A stretch of 64,000 bases of DNA from Methylophaga nitratireducenticrescens (lineage in GTDB: Bacteria; Pseudomonadota; Gammaproteobacteria; Nitrosococcales; Methylophagaceae): NCBI RefSeq assembly GCF_000260985.4, contig NC_017857.3, forward strand, positions 2,232,001-2,296,000, given 5' to 3'. The position numbers were made by a program, and so were the translations under genes. Of this stretch, positions 16,504-26,490 are shown one piece after another (positions within the stretch are counted from its first letter, which is position 1; each line of letters opens with the position of its first letter). The notes beneath the pieces are model-generated. The model saw only the letters and a list, made by a program, of their open reading frames with translations, did no database searches and was not told the origin of the DNA.

Positions 16504-16928
16504 AAAGTTAAGTCTCTTTTTCGTTTACTTGTACTATCGAAGTAGCGGGATTTGAGGCCGCTTGATTGCAGCAGCGATAATCCATCAGAACTAATATACA
16601 GACGATGCATTATAGTCCTTATCACTCTTTTACGCACTGTTTCTGGGCATATCTCATATCCCTACCTGGATAAATATTTTTATTTTTTCAGTCATCATAC
16701 CGCAACAGTCGCAGAAAAATGCAGGATTGGCTCTTCAATAATTTTCTGATTTTGTGACAACTTTCCAGTCATAACTTCTGCAAAATGGTGGTATTCAAAT
16801 CATTATTTTTTGCAAACTTCGACAGCAAAAGACGCTGTCATGAGGATTTTCCAATAGCGCTTGGGTATGATGTGACGCTATTTTCATCGACAGATCGATG
16901 TGTTGTTACTCAATTAAAGGTGAGTTAA
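16504..16928. other. Intergenic region between divergent edd and trmB
   Basis: About 425 bases that must carry the promoters of edd (minus) and trmB (plus). I looked for a HexR-type operator upstream of edd; TGTACTATCGAAGTAG near 16530 has only partial symmetry and is not convincing. No RNA gene or small protein is evident. Confidence 0.5.
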
Positions 16929-17615
16929 ATGACTGAAGGTAAACGCCTCCGTCAGGTAAAAAGCTTTGTTAAACGCGAGGGACGATTAACGCCCGGTCAA
17001 CAAAAATCGCTGGATTTTTTATGGCCAAAATTTGGTATTGAAGCAGATGGTCAACCCATCGATATGCAAACGCTATTTGGACGCCATGCTCCAGTGGTCT
17101 TTGAAATCGGATTTGGTAATGGCGCGTCTTTGATCAAAATGGCCATTCAGCAACCTGAGTACAACTTTATTGGTGTGGAAGTGCACCGTCCTGGTGTGGG
17201 CCAATTATTAAAAGCTATCGAAGAGAATAACCTGACGAACCTCCGTGTAGCTTGCACTGATGCTGTGGAGTTGCTCAAAAACCAGATTGCCGATAATGTT
17301 CTGCAACGTGTTCAACTTTACTTCCCTGATCCCTGGCATAAAAAACGTCACCATAAACGCCGAATTATTCAGCCAGCTTTTGTTGACGTTCTGGCACAAA
17401 AAATTCGGTCGGGTGGTTTTCTGCATATGGCAACAGACTGGCAGGATTATGCAGAACAAATGTTGCAGGATCTGTCTTCAAGTAAGAATTTTATTAATAC
17501 CAGTGATGCTGGTGATTATATTGCCCGGCCTGACTACCGGCCATTAACCAAGTTTGAACAACGCGGCCATCGCTTGGGACATGGGGTTTGGGATTTACTT
17601 TTTCAGCGTCGTTAA
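16929..17615 (+). CDS. trmB: tRNA (guanine-N7-)-methyltransferase
   Basis: 228 residues. Methylates G46 in the variable loop of tRNAs using S-adenosylmethionine. The AdoMet-binding motif FEIGFGNGASLIKMA, the motif VEVHRPGVGQLL and the catalytic-site segment YFPDPWHKKRHHKRRIIQ are all present, and the end DYRPLTKFEQRGHRLGHGVW is typical. A ribosome site AGGTGAG lies just upstream of the ATG. It stands alone, followed 79 bp later by a FadL porin. Confidence 0.96.
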   Translation: MTEGKRLRQVKSFVKREGRLTPGQQKSLDFLWPKFGIEADGQPIDMQTLFGRHAPVVFEIGFGNGASLIKMAIQQPEYNFIGVEVHRPGVGQLLKAIEENNLTNLRVACTDAVELLKNQIADNVLQRVQLYFPDPWHKKRHHKRRIIQPAFVDVLAQKIRSGGFLHMATDWQDYAEQMLQDLSSSKNFINTSDAGDYIARPDYRPLTKFEQRGHRLGHGVWDLLFQRR

Positions 17616-17694
17616 TTATTACAAACTTGCTTCATTTGCATGCTTGAGCTAGTTTTGCTCCTTAATTCAAAAACTCTTACCAGGTAACGCTGCT

Positions 17695-18996
17695 ATGACC
17701 ATGTCCCGAACAACCCAATTTGGTTTTTATCTTTTATTTGGGGCAGCCAGTAATTCTGCAGCCGCAGCGGGTTATGCCCTGATAGAACAAAGCATTACGG
17801 GGTTGGGACGAGCCTTTTCAGGCAGTGCTGCAGTGGCGGATGATGCCAGCACTATTTTTTTTAATCCGGCTGGCATGACAAATTTATCCCGTAAAGAAAT
17901 GAATATGGGGCTCAATCTGATCGCACCCCGAGCAGAATTCTCTGATCGCGGTTCTAATGTCAATGGCACACCATTAACGGGGGGTGATGGCAGTAATGCC
18001 GGTGAACTGGCAGCAGTTCCAAATTTTTATTATGCCCATCCGTTAAATGACAAGACTGTCGTAGGTATTGGTGTTGGCGCGCCCTTCGGGCTGGTGACTG
18101 ACTATGGCGATAGTTGGCAGGGGCGTTATCATGCGATTCGTTCGGATCTGCTTACGCTTAATATTAATCCCAGCATTGCTTTTAAAGTGACTGAAAAACT
18201 ATCATTGGGCTTTGGCGTAAATCTGCAATATATCGATCTGGAACTCTCCCAGGCAGCTAACTTTGGTTCTTTTCTAGGTAACTCCCAAGGCAACGATGGA
18301 CGGGTAAAAGTCACTGCCGATGACTGGAGCTGGGGTTATAACCTGGGTATGACCTATCAGTTTACTGAAGCAACACGCATGGGCTTAAGTTATCGTTCAA
18401 AAATAACGCATGATTTAACCGGTGAAGGTGAATTTCGCATACCGGAAAATGTGAATACTCAAGCAACAGCCGCTGGCTTTCAGGATGGAAATGTTGGCGG
18501 CCGGGTAACCTTGCCTGAATCGGCATCAATCGCTCTGGTTCACCAATTAAATTCACAATGGTCGGTTATGGCCGATGCCAGTTGGACTCGATGGAGCCGT
18601 TTTGAAGAGTTGCAAATTAATTCTGACGTTTCCAGGCTAAATACGCTTAAAGAAGAAGACTGGGAAAACTCTATGCGTTACGGGCTGGGCGTGGAATATA
18701 AAGCTAATGACCGATGGTCCTGGCGGGCGGGCGTCGCCTATGATGAAACACCGATTCCCAATGCGCAACGTCGAACTCCTCGAATTCCGGACAGTGATCG
18801 TACCTGGTTAGCATTGGGGGCAAGTTATCACTATAGCGATAATATAATTTTGGATGCCGCCTATACTCATATATTTATGAAAGACAGCAGCATTGAGGAT
18901 ACATTCACAAGTGGCACTCAAACATATGAATTATCCGGTAAATATAAAAGTTCTGTCGATATCGTCGGCGTTCAACTACGGTGGCTCTTTGATTAA
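17695..18996 (+). CDS. FadL/OmpP1-family outer-membrane transporter
   Basis: 433 residues with a signal peptide (cleavage near AAAAAGYA), then the FadL N-terminal hatch segment (GLGRAFSGSAAVADDASTIF, FNPAGMTNL) and a C-terminal half of alternating beta strands ending in RWLFD for barrel insertion. FadL proteins pass long-chain fatty acids or other hydrophobic compounds across the outer membrane. It is followed after two bases by an acyl-CoA ligase, so uptake and activation are coupled in one transcript. An ATG two codons in (17701) is an equal start candidate. Confidence 0.92.
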   Translation: MTMSRTTQFGFYLLFGAASNSAAAAGYALIEQSITGLGRAFSGSAAVADDASTIFFNPAGMTNLSRKEMNMGLNLIAPRAEFSDRGSNVNGTPLTGGDGSNAGELAAVPNFYYAHPLNDKTVVGIGVGAPFGLVTDYGDSWQGRYHAIRSDLLTLNINPSIAFKVTEKLSLGFGVNLQYIDLELSQAANFGSFLGNSQGNDGRVKVTADDWSWGYNLGMTYQFTEATRMGLSYRSKITHDLTGEGEFRIPENVNTQATAAGFQDGNVGGRVTLPESASIALVHQLNSQWSVMADASWTRWSRFEELQINSDVSRLNTLKEEDWENSMRYGLGVEYKANDRWSWRAGVAYDETPIPNAQRRTPRIPDSDRTWLALGASYHYSDNIILDAAYTHIFMKDSSIEDTFTSGTQTYELSGKYKSSVDIVGVQLRWLFD

Positions 18997-18998
18997 TC

Positions 18999-20813
18999 AT
19001 GTCTGCTGCTCATGATTACATTTCTCCGGATCAGGCCCAAACGCTGTATGGCTTAGCTTGTGAACGGATAAAAAGAAGTCCTGATAAAGACGCCTATGGC
19101 TTTTTTGATAATGATAAGAAAAGCTGGGAAAGCTTAACTTGGCAACAGGTTGCTGATGAAATAACCCATTGGCAACAAGCGCTGCAGCAGGAAAATCTGC
19201 GTAAAGGTGATCGGGTTGCAATCAATTTACGTAATAGCAAAGAGTGGATATTTTTCGATCTGGCAGCCTTAAGTCTGGGGCTGATAGTGGTGCCACTTTA
19301 CCCCGATGACCGACCGGATAACGTTGCATATATATTACAGGATGCTGATGTACGTTTACTGCTGGTGAACAGTCTCAGACAATGGTCAGCCATTAAAGCC
19401 GTATTACCCGAAGAACACGCTGTTAAACGGATAGTCCTGTTCCATGATGAATCGATAACAGATAACGAATCATCCATGACATCGCTGCAGAACTGGCTTG
19501 ATACAGCCTCTGCTGCTGAGTTGAATCTACCCCACTGTGCACCTGAACAATTGGCATCGATTATCTATACTTCTGGCACCACTGGCCGTTCTAAAGGGGT
19601 TATGCTCAGCCATCATAATATGTTGTCGGTTGCCTATGGTTCGTTGCAGTTTTTTGAAATCCTGCCTGATGATGTTTTCTTGTCCTTTTTACCGCTGTCG
19701 CACACTTTGGAGCGAACTGGCGGCTATTATTTGCCGATGATGGCTGGTTCAAAAGTAGTCTTCTCTCGTAGCATTCCCCTGCTTGCTGACGACATGCGAC
19801 AAGTTCAACCCACCATCATGATTGCTGTGCCCAGGATTTTTGAACGGATTTATGATCGAGTTCATAAACAACTTGCTGAAGGCAGCTGGCTTAAACGTCG
19901 GATCTTCAAACTGGCGGTGGAGGTCGGCTGGAAACGCTTTCAGTACCAACAGGGTCGGAAATATTGGTCGCCTTCTCTGCTGTTATGGCCATTGCTGTAT
20001 AAACTGGTTGTGACCAAATTTCATCAGCGTCTGGGCGGCAAACTGCGTTTAGCTGTCAGTGGTGGCGCTGCTTTACCCGTCCACGCCGCTAAAATGTTTA
20101 TTGGACTGGATTTAGTGTTGCTACAAGGTTATGGCCTGACTGAGACCAGCCCAGTGATTAGTGTTAATGAACCTTCCAGCAATGATCCGGCCAGCGTAGG
20201 TCGCGCTATTCAGGGTGTAGAAGTTCGTATCGGCAAGGATGAAGAGCTTGAGGTAAAAGGTCCGGGCAATATGCTGGGCTATTGGAATAATCACAAAGCC
20301 ACGGCACAGACTATTGATGCTGATGGCTGGCTGCATACCGGTGATAAAGCCCACATCAGCGAAAGCGGACATATTTATATTGTTGGCCGAATCAAAGATA
20401 TTCTGGTGCTCAATAATGGCGAAAAAGTCCCGCCTGCTGATATTGAGGCCGCCATAGTCAGCAATGGCCTGATTGATCAGGCTTTAGTGGTCGGTGAAGG
20501 GCAGCCTTATTTGGCCGCTTTACTGGTCATTAATGGCGAAAGTTGGCCGCAGATTGCACAACAACTTGGTTTGGATCCCTTGCAGAATGAAAGTCTTGGC
20601 TCAAAAGTTTTACAGCAGCATTTTGTGCGCTTACTCAGACAGTGGTTATTTGAATTTCCGGCCTATGCCAGGATTCGGCGAGTACATCTGACTTTGCAAC
20701 CCTGGACGATTGAAAATGGTTTGCTGACGCCTACTTTAAAAGTTAAACGTGCGCTGGTTGAGCAACGGTATGATAAGGAAATTAAGGCCCTGTATCACGA
20801 CACCTCAAGCTGA
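18999..20813 (+). CDS. Long-chain acyl-CoA synthetase (AMP-binding)
   Basis: 604 residues of the adenylate-forming family. Activates fatty acids to acyl-CoA through an acyl-AMP intermediate. The P-loop YTSGTTGRSKGVMLSH, the motif LLQGYGLTETSPVISVNEP, the hinge DGWLHTGDKA and the VGRIKDILVLNNGEKVPP segment are all intact. It belongs to the longer FAA1-type ligases. It starts two bases after the FadL gene and its 3' end overlaps convergent folC by 9 bp. The substrate chain length is not predictable. Confidence 0.92.
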   Translation: MSAAHDYISPDQAQTLYGLACERIKRSPDKDAYGFFDNDKKSWESLTWQQVADEITHWQQALQQENLRKGDRVAINLRNSKEWIFFDLAALSLGLIVVPLYPDDRPDNVAYILQDADVRLLLVNSLRQWSAIKAVLPEEHAVKRIVLFHDESITDNESSMTSLQNWLDTASAAELNLPHCAPEQLASIIYTSGTTGRSKGVMLSHHNMLSVAYGSLQFFEILPDDVFLSFLPLSHTLERTGGYYLPMMAGSKVVFSRSIPLLADDMRQVQPTIMIAVPRIFERIYDRVHKQLAEGSWLKRRIFKLAVEVGWKRFQYQQGRKYWSPSLLLWPLLYKLVVTKFHQRLGGKLRLAVSGGAALPVHAAKMFIGLDLVLLQGYGLTETSPVISVNEPSSNDPASVGRAIQGVEVRIGKDEELEVKGPGNMLGYWNNHKATAQTIDADGWLHTGDKAHISESGHIYIVGRIKDILVLNNGEKVPPADIEAAIVSNGLIDQALVVGEGQPYLAALLVINGESWPQIAQQLGLDPLQNESLGSKVLQQHFVRLLRQWLFEFPAYARIRRVHLTLQPWTIENGLLTPTLKVKRALVEQRYDKEIKALYHDTSS

Positions 20814-22109
20814 GGCAGATAACGGTTCATTAATGAAATCTGGTATATGCCGCATGATGGCTTCTACTGTGTGGAATGAGCCAAAAATTAAGATACGGTC
20901 CCCTTCAATAGCATTAGCTAAAGCCAGATCATAGGCCTGTTCCACTACTTCACTGGTATGAATGCGATCATTGGAAATTTTACCTTGCAGGCCAGTTGCC
21001 AAATCTTCTGCAGACTGCCCCCGGCTTCCATTTAAGCCACCAAGAAACCAATTATTTATCACTGGAATCAAGACATCAAAAACCGCTTGACTGTCTTTGT
21101 CACGCAACATGGCAATCACCGCATGGGTTTTGCCATGACAGGGAATTTCCGTTAATAGTTTGGCCAGATTTTCAGCACCCTGTTGATTATGTGTTACATC
21201 AAAAATATGGGTAATGGGTCCATCAATCATCTGAAAACGACCAGCCAGTCGGACGTGAGCCAATCCATCACGGATAGCTGTTTCATTGATTTTTTCCATT
21301 CCGGAATCTTTCAGCAGGCTGATGACTTGTAGCACAGCCGCGCTGTTCTGAATTTGATAGCAACCCAATAAAGCCGGCAATGGTAATCCCGTGAACTGAT
21401 ACTCGGCATTTTGCCAGTGCCAGACATTTTTATCGGATTGTGCATTGAAGTCTTTGCCAGCAATATACGCTGGCGAGCCTAATTTCTGAGCAATCTCAAT
21501 AACGGTGACTGGTGGGGAATGTTCACTGCAGACGACAGGGTTCTTTTCTCGCATTATCCCGGCTTTTTCAATACCAATCTTTTCCCGGGTATCGCCAAGC
21601 CAAACTGTATGATCCAGACCTATCGGCGTAATCAACGCAATATCGGCATCAAACAGATTCACCGCATCAAGCCGTCCGCCCATACCCACTTCCAAAATCG
21701 CGATATCAATATTCTGTCTACAGAAAATATCTGCTGCAGCGAGCGTGGCAAATTCGAAATAACTCAGAGAAATGTCACCACGTGCGGTATCAACCCGCTC
21801 GAAAGCTTCACATATCTGTTGATCCGTTGCTGTTTGACCATCCACTACGATGCGTTCGTTATAACGCAATAGATGCGGCGAGGTGTAACAGGCTGTTCGA
21901 TAGCCGGCAGCTGAGAGTATAGAGGCCAATAACGCAACAGAAGAGCCTTTACCGTTGGTGCCGGCAACCGTCACCACCCGAAAAGGCAGTTTGTTGTCGT
22001 CATACATCTGCTGCCAGACAGCACGAACCCGATCCAGGCCGGGATCTATCTCAGTAAAATGAAGCTTTTCCTGCCATGCCAGCCACTGTGGCAAGCTATT
22101 AAATCGCAT
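20805..22109 (-). CDS. folC: Bifunctional dihydrofolate/folylpolyglutamate synthase
   Basis: 434 residues. Adds glutamate to dihydropteroate and to folates. The ATP loop VVTVAGTNGKGSSVALLASI, YTSPHLLRYNERI, GMGGRLDAVNLFDADIAL ITPIGLDHTVWLG and the C-terminal domain with VTHNQQGAENL are all present. It is the last gene of the long minus-strand block, 10 bp after accD; the accD-folC order is conserved in gammaproteobacteria. Confidence 0.96.
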   Translation of the reverse strand: MRFNSLPQWLAWQEKLHFTEIDPGLDRVRAVWQQMYDDNKLPFRVVTVAGTNGKGSSVALLASILSAAGYRTACYTSPHLLRYNERIVVDGQTATDQQICEAFERVDTARGDISLSYFEFATLAAADIFCRQNIDIAILEVGMGGRLDAVNLFDADIALITPIGLDHTVWLGDTREKIGIEKAGIMREKNPVVCSEHSPPVTVIEIAQKLGSPAYIAGKDFNAQSDKNVWHWQNAEYQFTGLPLPALLGCYQIQNSAAVLQVISLLKDSGMEKINETAIRDGLAHVRLAGRFQMIDGPITHIFDVTHNQQGAENLAKLLTEIPCHGKTHAVIAMLRDKDSQAVFDVLIPVINNWFLGGLNGSRGQSAEDLATGLQGKISNDRIHTSEVVEQAYDLALANAIEGDRILIFGSFHTVEAIMRHIPDFINEPLSASA

Positions 22110-22119
22110 AAACTATGGT

Positions 22120-22977
22120 TTAAACAGCAATACGATTTTGCATCATGGTTAACAGATTATTCAGACGATCGCGCATTTCACGGCGGTCAATAATCATGTC
22201 GATGGCACCATGTTCCAGCAAAAACTCACTGCGTTGGAAACCTTCAGGTAATTTTTCACGAACGGTCTGTTCGATAACGCGTGGACCCGCGAAACCAATT
22301 AAGGCTTTAGGTTCAGCCACATTGACATCACCCAGCATTGCCAGACTGGCTGAAACACCACCCATAGTAGGATCGGTCATCACCGAAATAAACGGGACTC
22401 CAGCCTCTTCAAGTTGTGATAAAACGGCACTGGTTTTTGCCATTTGCATTAGTGAAAACAGGCCTTCCTGCATGCGTGCTCCACCACTGGCGGCAAAACA
22501 TATCAACGGCAGTTTTTTCGCTAAAGCAACCTTTGCAGCACGGACAAATTTTTCACCGACCACGGAGCCCATTGAGCCCCCCATAAAACCAAAATCAAAC
22601 GCAACAACCACAACAGGCAGGTCTTTAAGCGTGCCTTGCATGGCTAACAATGCATCATTCTCACCGGTATTTTTTTGCGCCTGGGTAATACGATCACGAT
22701 AGCGTTTACTGTCTTTGAATTTAAGGGTGTCGACAGGCTTAACTTCGGTCCCAATTTCCTGGCGATTCTCTTCATCAAGAAAACTTTTCAGTCGATCACG
22801 GGCATTTATCCGTTGATGATGATCACATTTGGGACACACCATCTGATTACGCTCAAGCTCAGCCCGATAAAGCACATTGTCACATGCCGGACATTTGCAC
22901 CAGACACCTTCAGGTACCGAGCGGCTGCGGCCACTGGTGCGGATTTTCGACGGTAGTAATCTTTCAAACCAACTCAT
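22120..22977 (-). CDS. accD: Acetyl-CoA carboxylase carboxyltransferase subunit beta
   Basis: 285 residues. With AccA it transfers the carboxyl group from biotin to acetyl-CoA, giving malonyl-CoA for fatty-acid synthesis. The N-terminal zinc ribbon has four cysteines (C29, C32, C48, C51 in CPAC ... CPKC), and the crotonase-like core shows the oxyanion-hole segments [20 protein letters not shown] and SGGARMQEG. Preceded by trpA (19-bp gap) and followed by folC. Confidence 0.97.
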   Translation of the reverse strand: MSWFERLLPSKIRTSGRSRSVPEGVWCKCPACDNVLYRAELERNQMVCPKCDHHQRINARDRLKSFLDEENRQEIGTEVKPVDTLKFKDSKRYRDRITQAQKNTGENDALLAMQGTLKDLPVVVVAFDFGFMGGSMGSVVGEKFVRAAKVALAKKLPLICFAASGGARMQEGLFSLMQMAKTSAVLSQLEEAGVPFISVMTDPTMGGVSASLAMLGDVNVAEPKALIGFAGPRVIEQTVREKLPEGFQRSEFLLEHGAIDMIIDRREMRDRLNNLLTMMQNRIAV

Positions 22978-22996
22978 TTTGTCACCTTATCGCTTA

Positions 22997-23824
22997 TTAG
23001 GCCGAGACGCTGGCTAAATCACGCGCATTAATTGCATGACGCATTTCAGCTAACAGACTTGCTACTGCTGCGGGTAATTCCTGTGGGCGATTGGAATGTT
23101 CTTCTATGCAACGTACCAAAGTACTGCCCACCACTACAGCATCAGCCACTTCCGCGACAGCTGCGGCTGAGCGGCCATCTCTGATACCAAACCCCACACC
23201 AACCGGTAACGAAGTGTATTTACGAATTTCTTCAAGTTTGGCGGTTACTTCATTAATTTCCAATGCGGCAGCACCCGTCACACCTTTGATCGAAACATAA
23301 TAAATAAAGCCTTTGGCATATTGGGCAATTTTCTGCATACGCTGTGCCGATGTTGTTGGCGCAACCAGGAAAATCGTATCAATATCATGTACGTCCATCA
23401 GGCGCAGGAATTCATCAGACTCTTCCGGAGGCATATCAACAGTCAACACCCCATCCACCCCGACAGCCTGTGCTTTTTTGGCGAACTTTTCATAACCCAT
23501 TGCTTCAAGGGGATTGGCATATCCCATCAGCACGATTGGCGTATGCTTATTTTTCTCTCTGAACTGTTTCACCATATCCAGAATTGAATCCAGCGTGACA
23601 TCATTTTTCAATGCCCGTTCACAGGCTTTTTGGATCACAGGGCCATCCGACATGGGGTCAGAGAAAGGCACACCCAGTTCGATAATATCGGCACCGGCAT
23701 CCACCAAAGCATGTAACAGTGGTACGGTTACCCATGGTTCAGGATCACCTGCCGTCACATAAGGGATTAAAGCAGTTTGCCCATCTGCCTGAAGATTTTT
23801 AAAACATTCTTTAATACGACTCAT
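22997..23824 (-). CDS. trpA: Tryptophan synthase alpha chain
   Basis: 275 residues. Cleaves indole-3-glycerol phosphate to indole and glyceraldehyde 3-phosphate in the last step of tryptophan synthesis. The catalytic glutamate and aspartate segments IELGVPFSDPMSDGPVIQ and VDGVLTVDMPPEE are present, with the phosphate-binding GVGFGIRDG and VVGSTLV. It follows trpB by 10 bp on the minus strand. Confidence 0.97.
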   Translation of the reverse strand: MSRIKECFKNLQADGQTALIPYVTAGDPEPWVTVPLLHALVDAGADIIELGVPFSDPMSDGPVIQKACERALKNDVTLDSILDMVKQFREKNKHTPIVLMGYANPLEAMGYEKFAKKAQAVGVDGVLTVDMPPEESDEFLRLMDVHDIDTIFLVAPTTSAQRMQKIAQYAKGFIYYVSIKGVTGAAALEINEVTAKLEEIRKYTSLPVGVGFGIRDGRSAAAVAEVADAVVVGSTLVRCIEEHSNRPQELPAAVASLLAEMRHAINARDLASVSA

Positions 23825-23834
23825 TTTATATTCC

Positions 23835-25055
23835 TCAGAAATTCAGACCAGCCATGGCTGCAACCGTGTGCATGTCTTTATCACCACGCCCTGAAACATT
23901 AATAAGAATACTTTGATCCGCTGACATCGTTGGGGCTAATTTTGAAACATACGCCAATGCATGGCTGGTTTCCAGAGCCGGAATAATGCCTTCAGTGCGT
24001 GTCAGTTCATGGAAAGCATCAAGCGCCTCGGTATCCGTGACTGTAACGTATTGTGCACGGCCGATATCTTTCAACCATGCATGCTCAGGACCGACGCCAG
24101 GATAGTCCAGCCCGGCTGAAATGGAGTGGGTTTCGGTAATTTGTCCCGCAGCGTCCTGGATCAGGTAAGTGCGATTGCCGTGCAATACGCCGGGAGTTCC
24201 GGCAGACAGCGGAGCTGAGTGCTGCCCTGTCTGCAGACCATGACCAGCACCTTCAACGCCAATCATTGCAACAGATTCATCTTCAATAAATGGGTAGAAC
24301 AGGCCAATTGCATTCGACCCACCACCGATACAGGCAACCAGTGTATCGGGCAGTTTCCCAGTGGTATTGATCATTTGCTGACGGGCTTCACGACCAATAA
24401 CTGATTGAAAGTCCCGTACCATTGCTGGATAAGGATGTGGGCCAGCAACCGTACCGATAATATAAAAGGTGTCATCCACATTGGTGACCCAGTCACGCAA
24501 GGCTTCATTCAGTGCATCTTTGAGTGTTTTTGAACCGGACTGAACTGGTACCACGTCTGCACCTAAAAGCTTCATCCGGTAAACGTTCATCGCCTGGCGC
24601 TCAACATCTTCAGCGCCCATATAAACCACACATTCCATACCTAACCGAGCTGCAACCGTAGCGGTTGCGACACCATGCTGTCCCGCACCTGTTTCAGCAA
24701 TAATACGGGTTTTACCCATCCGCTTTGCCAGCAGAGCCTGACCAATCGTGTTGTTAACCTTGTGGGCACCAGTATGGTTGAGATCTTCACGCTTGAGATA
24801 GATCTGTGCACCGCCCAGTTTTTTTGTCCAGTTTTCAGCATGATATATAGGTGATGGACGGCCTACAAAATCGGCCAGATCTTTATCCATTTCAGCTTGG
24901 AAGTTTGGATCATTTTTATACTGTTTGTAAGCTTCTTCCAGCTCATAAATAGCACCCATCAGGGTTTCGCCAACAAAGCGACCACCATAAGGTCCAAAAT
25001 GACCTAATTCATCCGGGTAGTTTTTAAAATAGTCATCAATCTGTATATCAGGCAT
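23835..25055 (-). CDS. trpB: Tryptophan synthase beta chain
   Basis: 406 residues. Joins indole and serine using pyridoxal phosphate. The PLP lysine lies in [19 protein letters not shown], the serine-binding site in [17 protein letters not shown] and the phosphate cup in [13 protein letters not shown]. It overlaps the end of trpF by 8 bp (ATGCCTGA), which couples their translation. Confidence 0.97.
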   Translation of the reverse strand: MPDIQIDDYFKNYPDELGHFGPYGGRFVGETLMGAIYELEEAYKQYKNDPNFQAEMDKDLADFVGRPSPIYHAENWTKKLGGAQIYLKREDLNHTGAHKVNNTIGQALLAKRMGKTRIIAETGAGQHGVATATVAARLGMECVVYMGAEDVERQAMNVYRMKLLGADVVPVQSGSKTLKDALNEALRDWVTNVDDTFYIIGTVAGPHPYPAMVRDFQSVIGREARQQMINTTGKLPDTLVACIGGGSNAIGLFYPFIEDESVAMIGVEGAGHGLQTGQHSAPLSAGTPGVLHGNRTYLIQDAAGQITETHSISAGLDYPGVGPEHAWLKDIGRAQYVTVTDTEALDAFHELTRTEGIIPALETSHALAYVSKLAPTMSADQSILINVSGRGDKDMHTVAAMAGLNF

Positions 25056-25662
25056 TTGCCACCTCTCGCATGAATGCGCTTATTTTATTATTACTTTTAA
25101 GTCCTTTCGACTCTTCTACACCGCCACTCACATCAACTGCATAAGGCGAGACCTGCCGAATAGCTTCTGCAACATTTTCAGTTGTCAGACCACCCGCTAA
25201 TATCAACGGCTTGCTAACTGCAGTAATCATGGACCAGTCAAAGGTCTGTCCGGTTCCCCCCGGCACACCTTGTTGATAGCTATCCAGCAATAAAGCCGAT
25301 GCCCCGGAAAAATGATTGGCAGCCTGTATTAAATCCGTTGCAGTCTGCATACGCACGGCTTTGATATAAGGCATATTGAATTGAGCACAATACTCTGCAG
25401 ATTCATTGCCATGAAACTGCAACAAACTTAATGGAACCTGTTCAAGCGTTTGTAGCACTTTTTCTGGAGTCGCATCAACAAACAAACCGACAACTGAAAC
25501 AAAAGGTGGTAGCTGCGCAGTAATTGCGGCAGCCTGTGCCATTGTCACAGCGCGAGGACTTGGTTCATAAAAAACCAGTCCGATAGCATCTACCCCGCTT
25601 TTAACAGCAAAATCAGCATCTTGTCGACGCGTAATGCCACATATTTTAACGCGGGTTCTCAT
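25048..25662 (-). CDS. trpF: Phosphoribosylanthranilate isomerase
   Basis: 204 residues. Isomerises phosphoribosylanthranilate in tryptophan synthesis. The catalytic cysteine is in [12 protein letters not shown] and the aspartate in [24 protein letters not shown] binds phosphate. The stand-alone trpF, not fused to trpC, heads the trpF-trpB-trpA run and follows truA by 37 bp. trpE, G, D and C are elsewhere. Confidence 0.96.
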   Translation of the reverse strand: MRTRVKICGITRRQDADFAVKSGVDAIGLVFYEPSPRAVTMAQAAAITAQLPPFVSVVGLFVDATPEKVLQTLEQVPLSLLQFHGNESAEYCAQFNMPYIKAVRMQTATDLIQAANHFSGASALLLDSYQQGVPGGTGQTFDWSMITAVSKPLILAGGLTTENVAEAIRQVSPYAVDVSGGVEESKGLKSNNKISAFMREVANA

Positions 25663-25699
25663 TTGGGGTTGTCAGCTTTCCAGAAGTTAGCTTAGTACT

Positions 25700-26479
25700 T
25701 TACCAGAGCACCGGAAAACCTGACACAGTTGGCAAGGAAAATTCATCTGGATAAATCACATCTGTCAGATAAAGACCCTGTGGCGGTGCGGTAACGCCAG
25801 CCATATTGCGATTCTGGCTTTGCAGAACTTGCCATGCCCAATCAACAGGTCTTTTTCCTTCGCCAATTGGAACCAGCACTCCCATCAGGTTACGCACCAT
25901 GTGGTGTAAAAAAGAACGGGCTTCAACATCAACAGCAATACAATCATCTCGGCGTGTGACAATCAATTTATCAAGCGTTTTTATCGGACTTTTGGCCTGA
26001 CATTCCTGTGCTCGAAAAGCAGAAAAATCATGCTGACCCAAAAGACTATTGGCAGCCTGCTGCATTTTATGTTCATCAAGTGGTTTGTATACCCACCACA
26101 TGCGTTGATGATGAACACTGGAGCGACTGTCACGATTGAGGATTAAATAACGATAGCGGCGTTTTATTGCGCTGAAACGGGCATTGAAATCTTCAGAAAC
26201 GGGGTTGACCCATTTAACACAGACATCATGTGGTAGGTTGGAATTTAAGCCTAACAGCCAGTTACGTTCCTCTCGAACTGCCTCAGTATCAAAATGTACT
26301 ACCTGATTTAACGCATGTACCCCGGTATCTGTACGCCCGGCAGCAAATACTTCGGTTTGTGCATTAGCGACTAATGATACGGCTTTCTGTAATTCACCTT
26401 GCACAGTCCGTTGTTTGGGCTGAAACTGCCAACCATGGAACTGACTGCCGTCATATTCGACACCTAATGCTAACCTCAC
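25700..26479 (-). CDS. truA: tRNA pseudouridine synthase A
   Basis: 259 residues. Makes pseudouridine at positions 38-40 of tRNA anticodon arms. The catalytic aspartate is in FAAGRTDTGVHALNQVVHFD; LNSNLPHDVCVKWV and RSFLHHMVRNLMGVLVPIGE are also characteristic. The start is a GTG at 26479, 11 bp after fimV. The fimV-truA-trpF order is shared with Pseudomonas and relatives. Confidence 0.96.
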   Translation of the reverse strand: MRLALGVEYDGSQFHGWQFQPKQRTVQGELQKAVSLVANAQTEVFAAGRTDTGVHALNQVVHFDTEAVREERNWLLGLNSNLPHDVCVKWVNPVSEDFNARFSAIKRRYRYLILNRDSRSSVHHQRMWWVYKPLDEHKMQQAANSLLGQHDFSAFRAQECQAKSPIKTLDKLIVTRRDDCIAVDVEARSFLHHMVRNLMGVLVPIGEGKRPVDWAWQVLQSQNRNMAGVTAPPQGLYLTDVIYPDEFSLPTVSGFPVLW

Positions 26480-26490
26480 AACAATACTCG

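Noticed and set aside
16525-16545. HexR-like operator upstream of edd
   Set aside because: TGTACTATCGAAGTAG has only partial symmetry to the TGTA-type palindrome; not enough to claim.
22145-22702. 185-residue plus-strand frame opposite accD
   Set aside because: Antisense shadow of a strongly conserved gene, with biased composition.
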